Positions 5,248 through 5,597 of a DNA stretch of 5,597 nucleotides are shown here, piece after piece. Positions within the stretch are counted from its first letter, which is position 1, and every line of letters begins with the position of its first letter. A model generated the notes under the pieces. That model saw only the letters and a program-made list of their open reading frames with translations. It did no database searches and was not told the DNA's origin. The stretch comes from an uncultured Ruminococcus sp. (GTDB lineage Bacteria > Bacillota > Clostridia > Oscillospirales > Acutalibacteraceae), in NCBI GenBank assembly GCA_902773165.1, contig CACYDO010000019.1, positions 1-5,597 of the forward strand. Direction: 5' to 3'. Both the position numbers and the translations under genes were made by a program.

Positions 5248-5597
5248 ATGGATAATGAAAAAAATATCGGCAGCGTGATTGCTGCTGCAAAGAACAGAAA
5301 ATGTGAGGTTCTCGAAAACGAGCCGCTGAAAAAATATACGACATTTAAGATAGGCGGCGCTGCTTCTGCGATAATCACCGTTGAAAGCACAGACGTTCTT
5401 GCCGAGCTGTACGCCCTTTGCAGTAAAACGGAAGTTCCCTGTATGGTGATCGGAAACGGCTCAAATCTGCTTTTCAGCGACGAAGGTTACAACGGCGTTG
5501 TTTTTCGTCTTGACGGCGAATTCCGAAGCATGTCTATGCTGGACGAGCATGCAGCTCACCTGACGGACGATCGCCCGTCACCCGACGGCGACGACGA
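5248..5597 (+). CDS. murB: UDP-N-acetylenolpyruvoylglucosamine reductase, 5' part cut by the window edge
   Basis: MurB is the cytosolic FAD enzyme that reduces UDP-GlcNAc-enolpyruvate with NADPH to UDP-MurNAc, the second committed step of peptidoglycan precursor synthesis. Only the first 116 codons are visible. They contain the family's entry block ENEPLKKYTTFKIGG (residues 23-37) and the FAD-binding signature VIGNGSNLLFSDEGYNGVVF (67-86), which are diagnostic of MurB. The reading frame runs open to the edge with no stop. After residue 92 the sequence becomes unusual: about 24 residues rich in Asp and His with LTDDRPSPDGDDD, where most MurB proteins move quickly into the next strand and a GAG-type motif. 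This is either a lineage-specific loop or a local divergence; the rest lies outside. It follows the PHP gene by 24 bp and belongs to the hprK operon. In many Clostridia rapZ and whiA-type genes follow. Confidence 0.92.
   Translation, partial: MDNEKNIGSVIAAAKNRKCEVLENEPLKKYTTFKIGGAASAIITVESTDVLAELYALCSKTEVPCMVIGNGSNLLFSDEGYNGVVFRLDGEFRSMSMLDEHAAHLTDDRPSPDGDD

Overview
The window looks like chromosome from an anaerobic, endospore-forming Firmicute of the class Clostridia. The evidence is a full-length SpoIVA that starts, ends and carries its key residues where the Bacillus protein does, a SpoIVFB-like membrane protease, an HPr kinase/phosphorylase, and an hprK-PHP-murB gene order that is common in Clostridia. 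Moderate GC content and the style of the intergenic repeats suggest an Oscillospiraceae/Ruminococcus-like genome, but that is inference. All genes are intact except the last, which the window edge cuts. There are no mobile genes, CRISPR arrays, tRNAs or rRNAs.

Layout. (1) At the left edge, tcdA (2-715, +) encodes an E1-like enzyme that dehydrates t6A37 in tRNA to the cyclic form. It converges, with a 12-bp gap and no visible terminator, on (2) a two-gene minus-strand operon (1613 down to 728). The first gene encodes a 102-residue single-pass membrane protein and the second, overlapping by 20 bp, encodes a 198-residue M50 site-2 protease. The arrangement resembles spoIVFA-spoIVFB, but the first protein lacks the LytM-like domain of SpoIVFA. 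(3) Divergent from it is spoIVA (1767-3245, +), the ATPase that builds the basement layer of the spore coat. A good sigma-E-type promoter lies about 40-65 bp upstream of its start codon. (4) A 271-bp gap (3246-3516) holds a set of small inverted repeats, a GC-flanked T/A palindrome, a vegetative promoter region and a 17-bp leader hairpin just before the hprK ribosome-binding site. (5) A tight operon follows: hprK (3517-4473), a YcdX-like PHP phosphatase (4480-5223), and the 5' part of murB (5248 to the edge).

How the genes fit together. The central divergent pair would serve the mother cell during sporulation: SpoIVA for coat assembly and the membrane protease pair plausibly for activation of pro-sigma-K. 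The right-hand operon links catabolite-repression signalling (HprK acting on HPr Ser46) with cell-wall precursor synthesis (MurB). No wholly new system is evident. The most useful leads are the hprK leader hairpin, the sigma-E promoter that fixes the spoIVA start, the minimal SpoIVFA-like protein, the palindromic intergenic element and an unusual acidic stretch in MurB.
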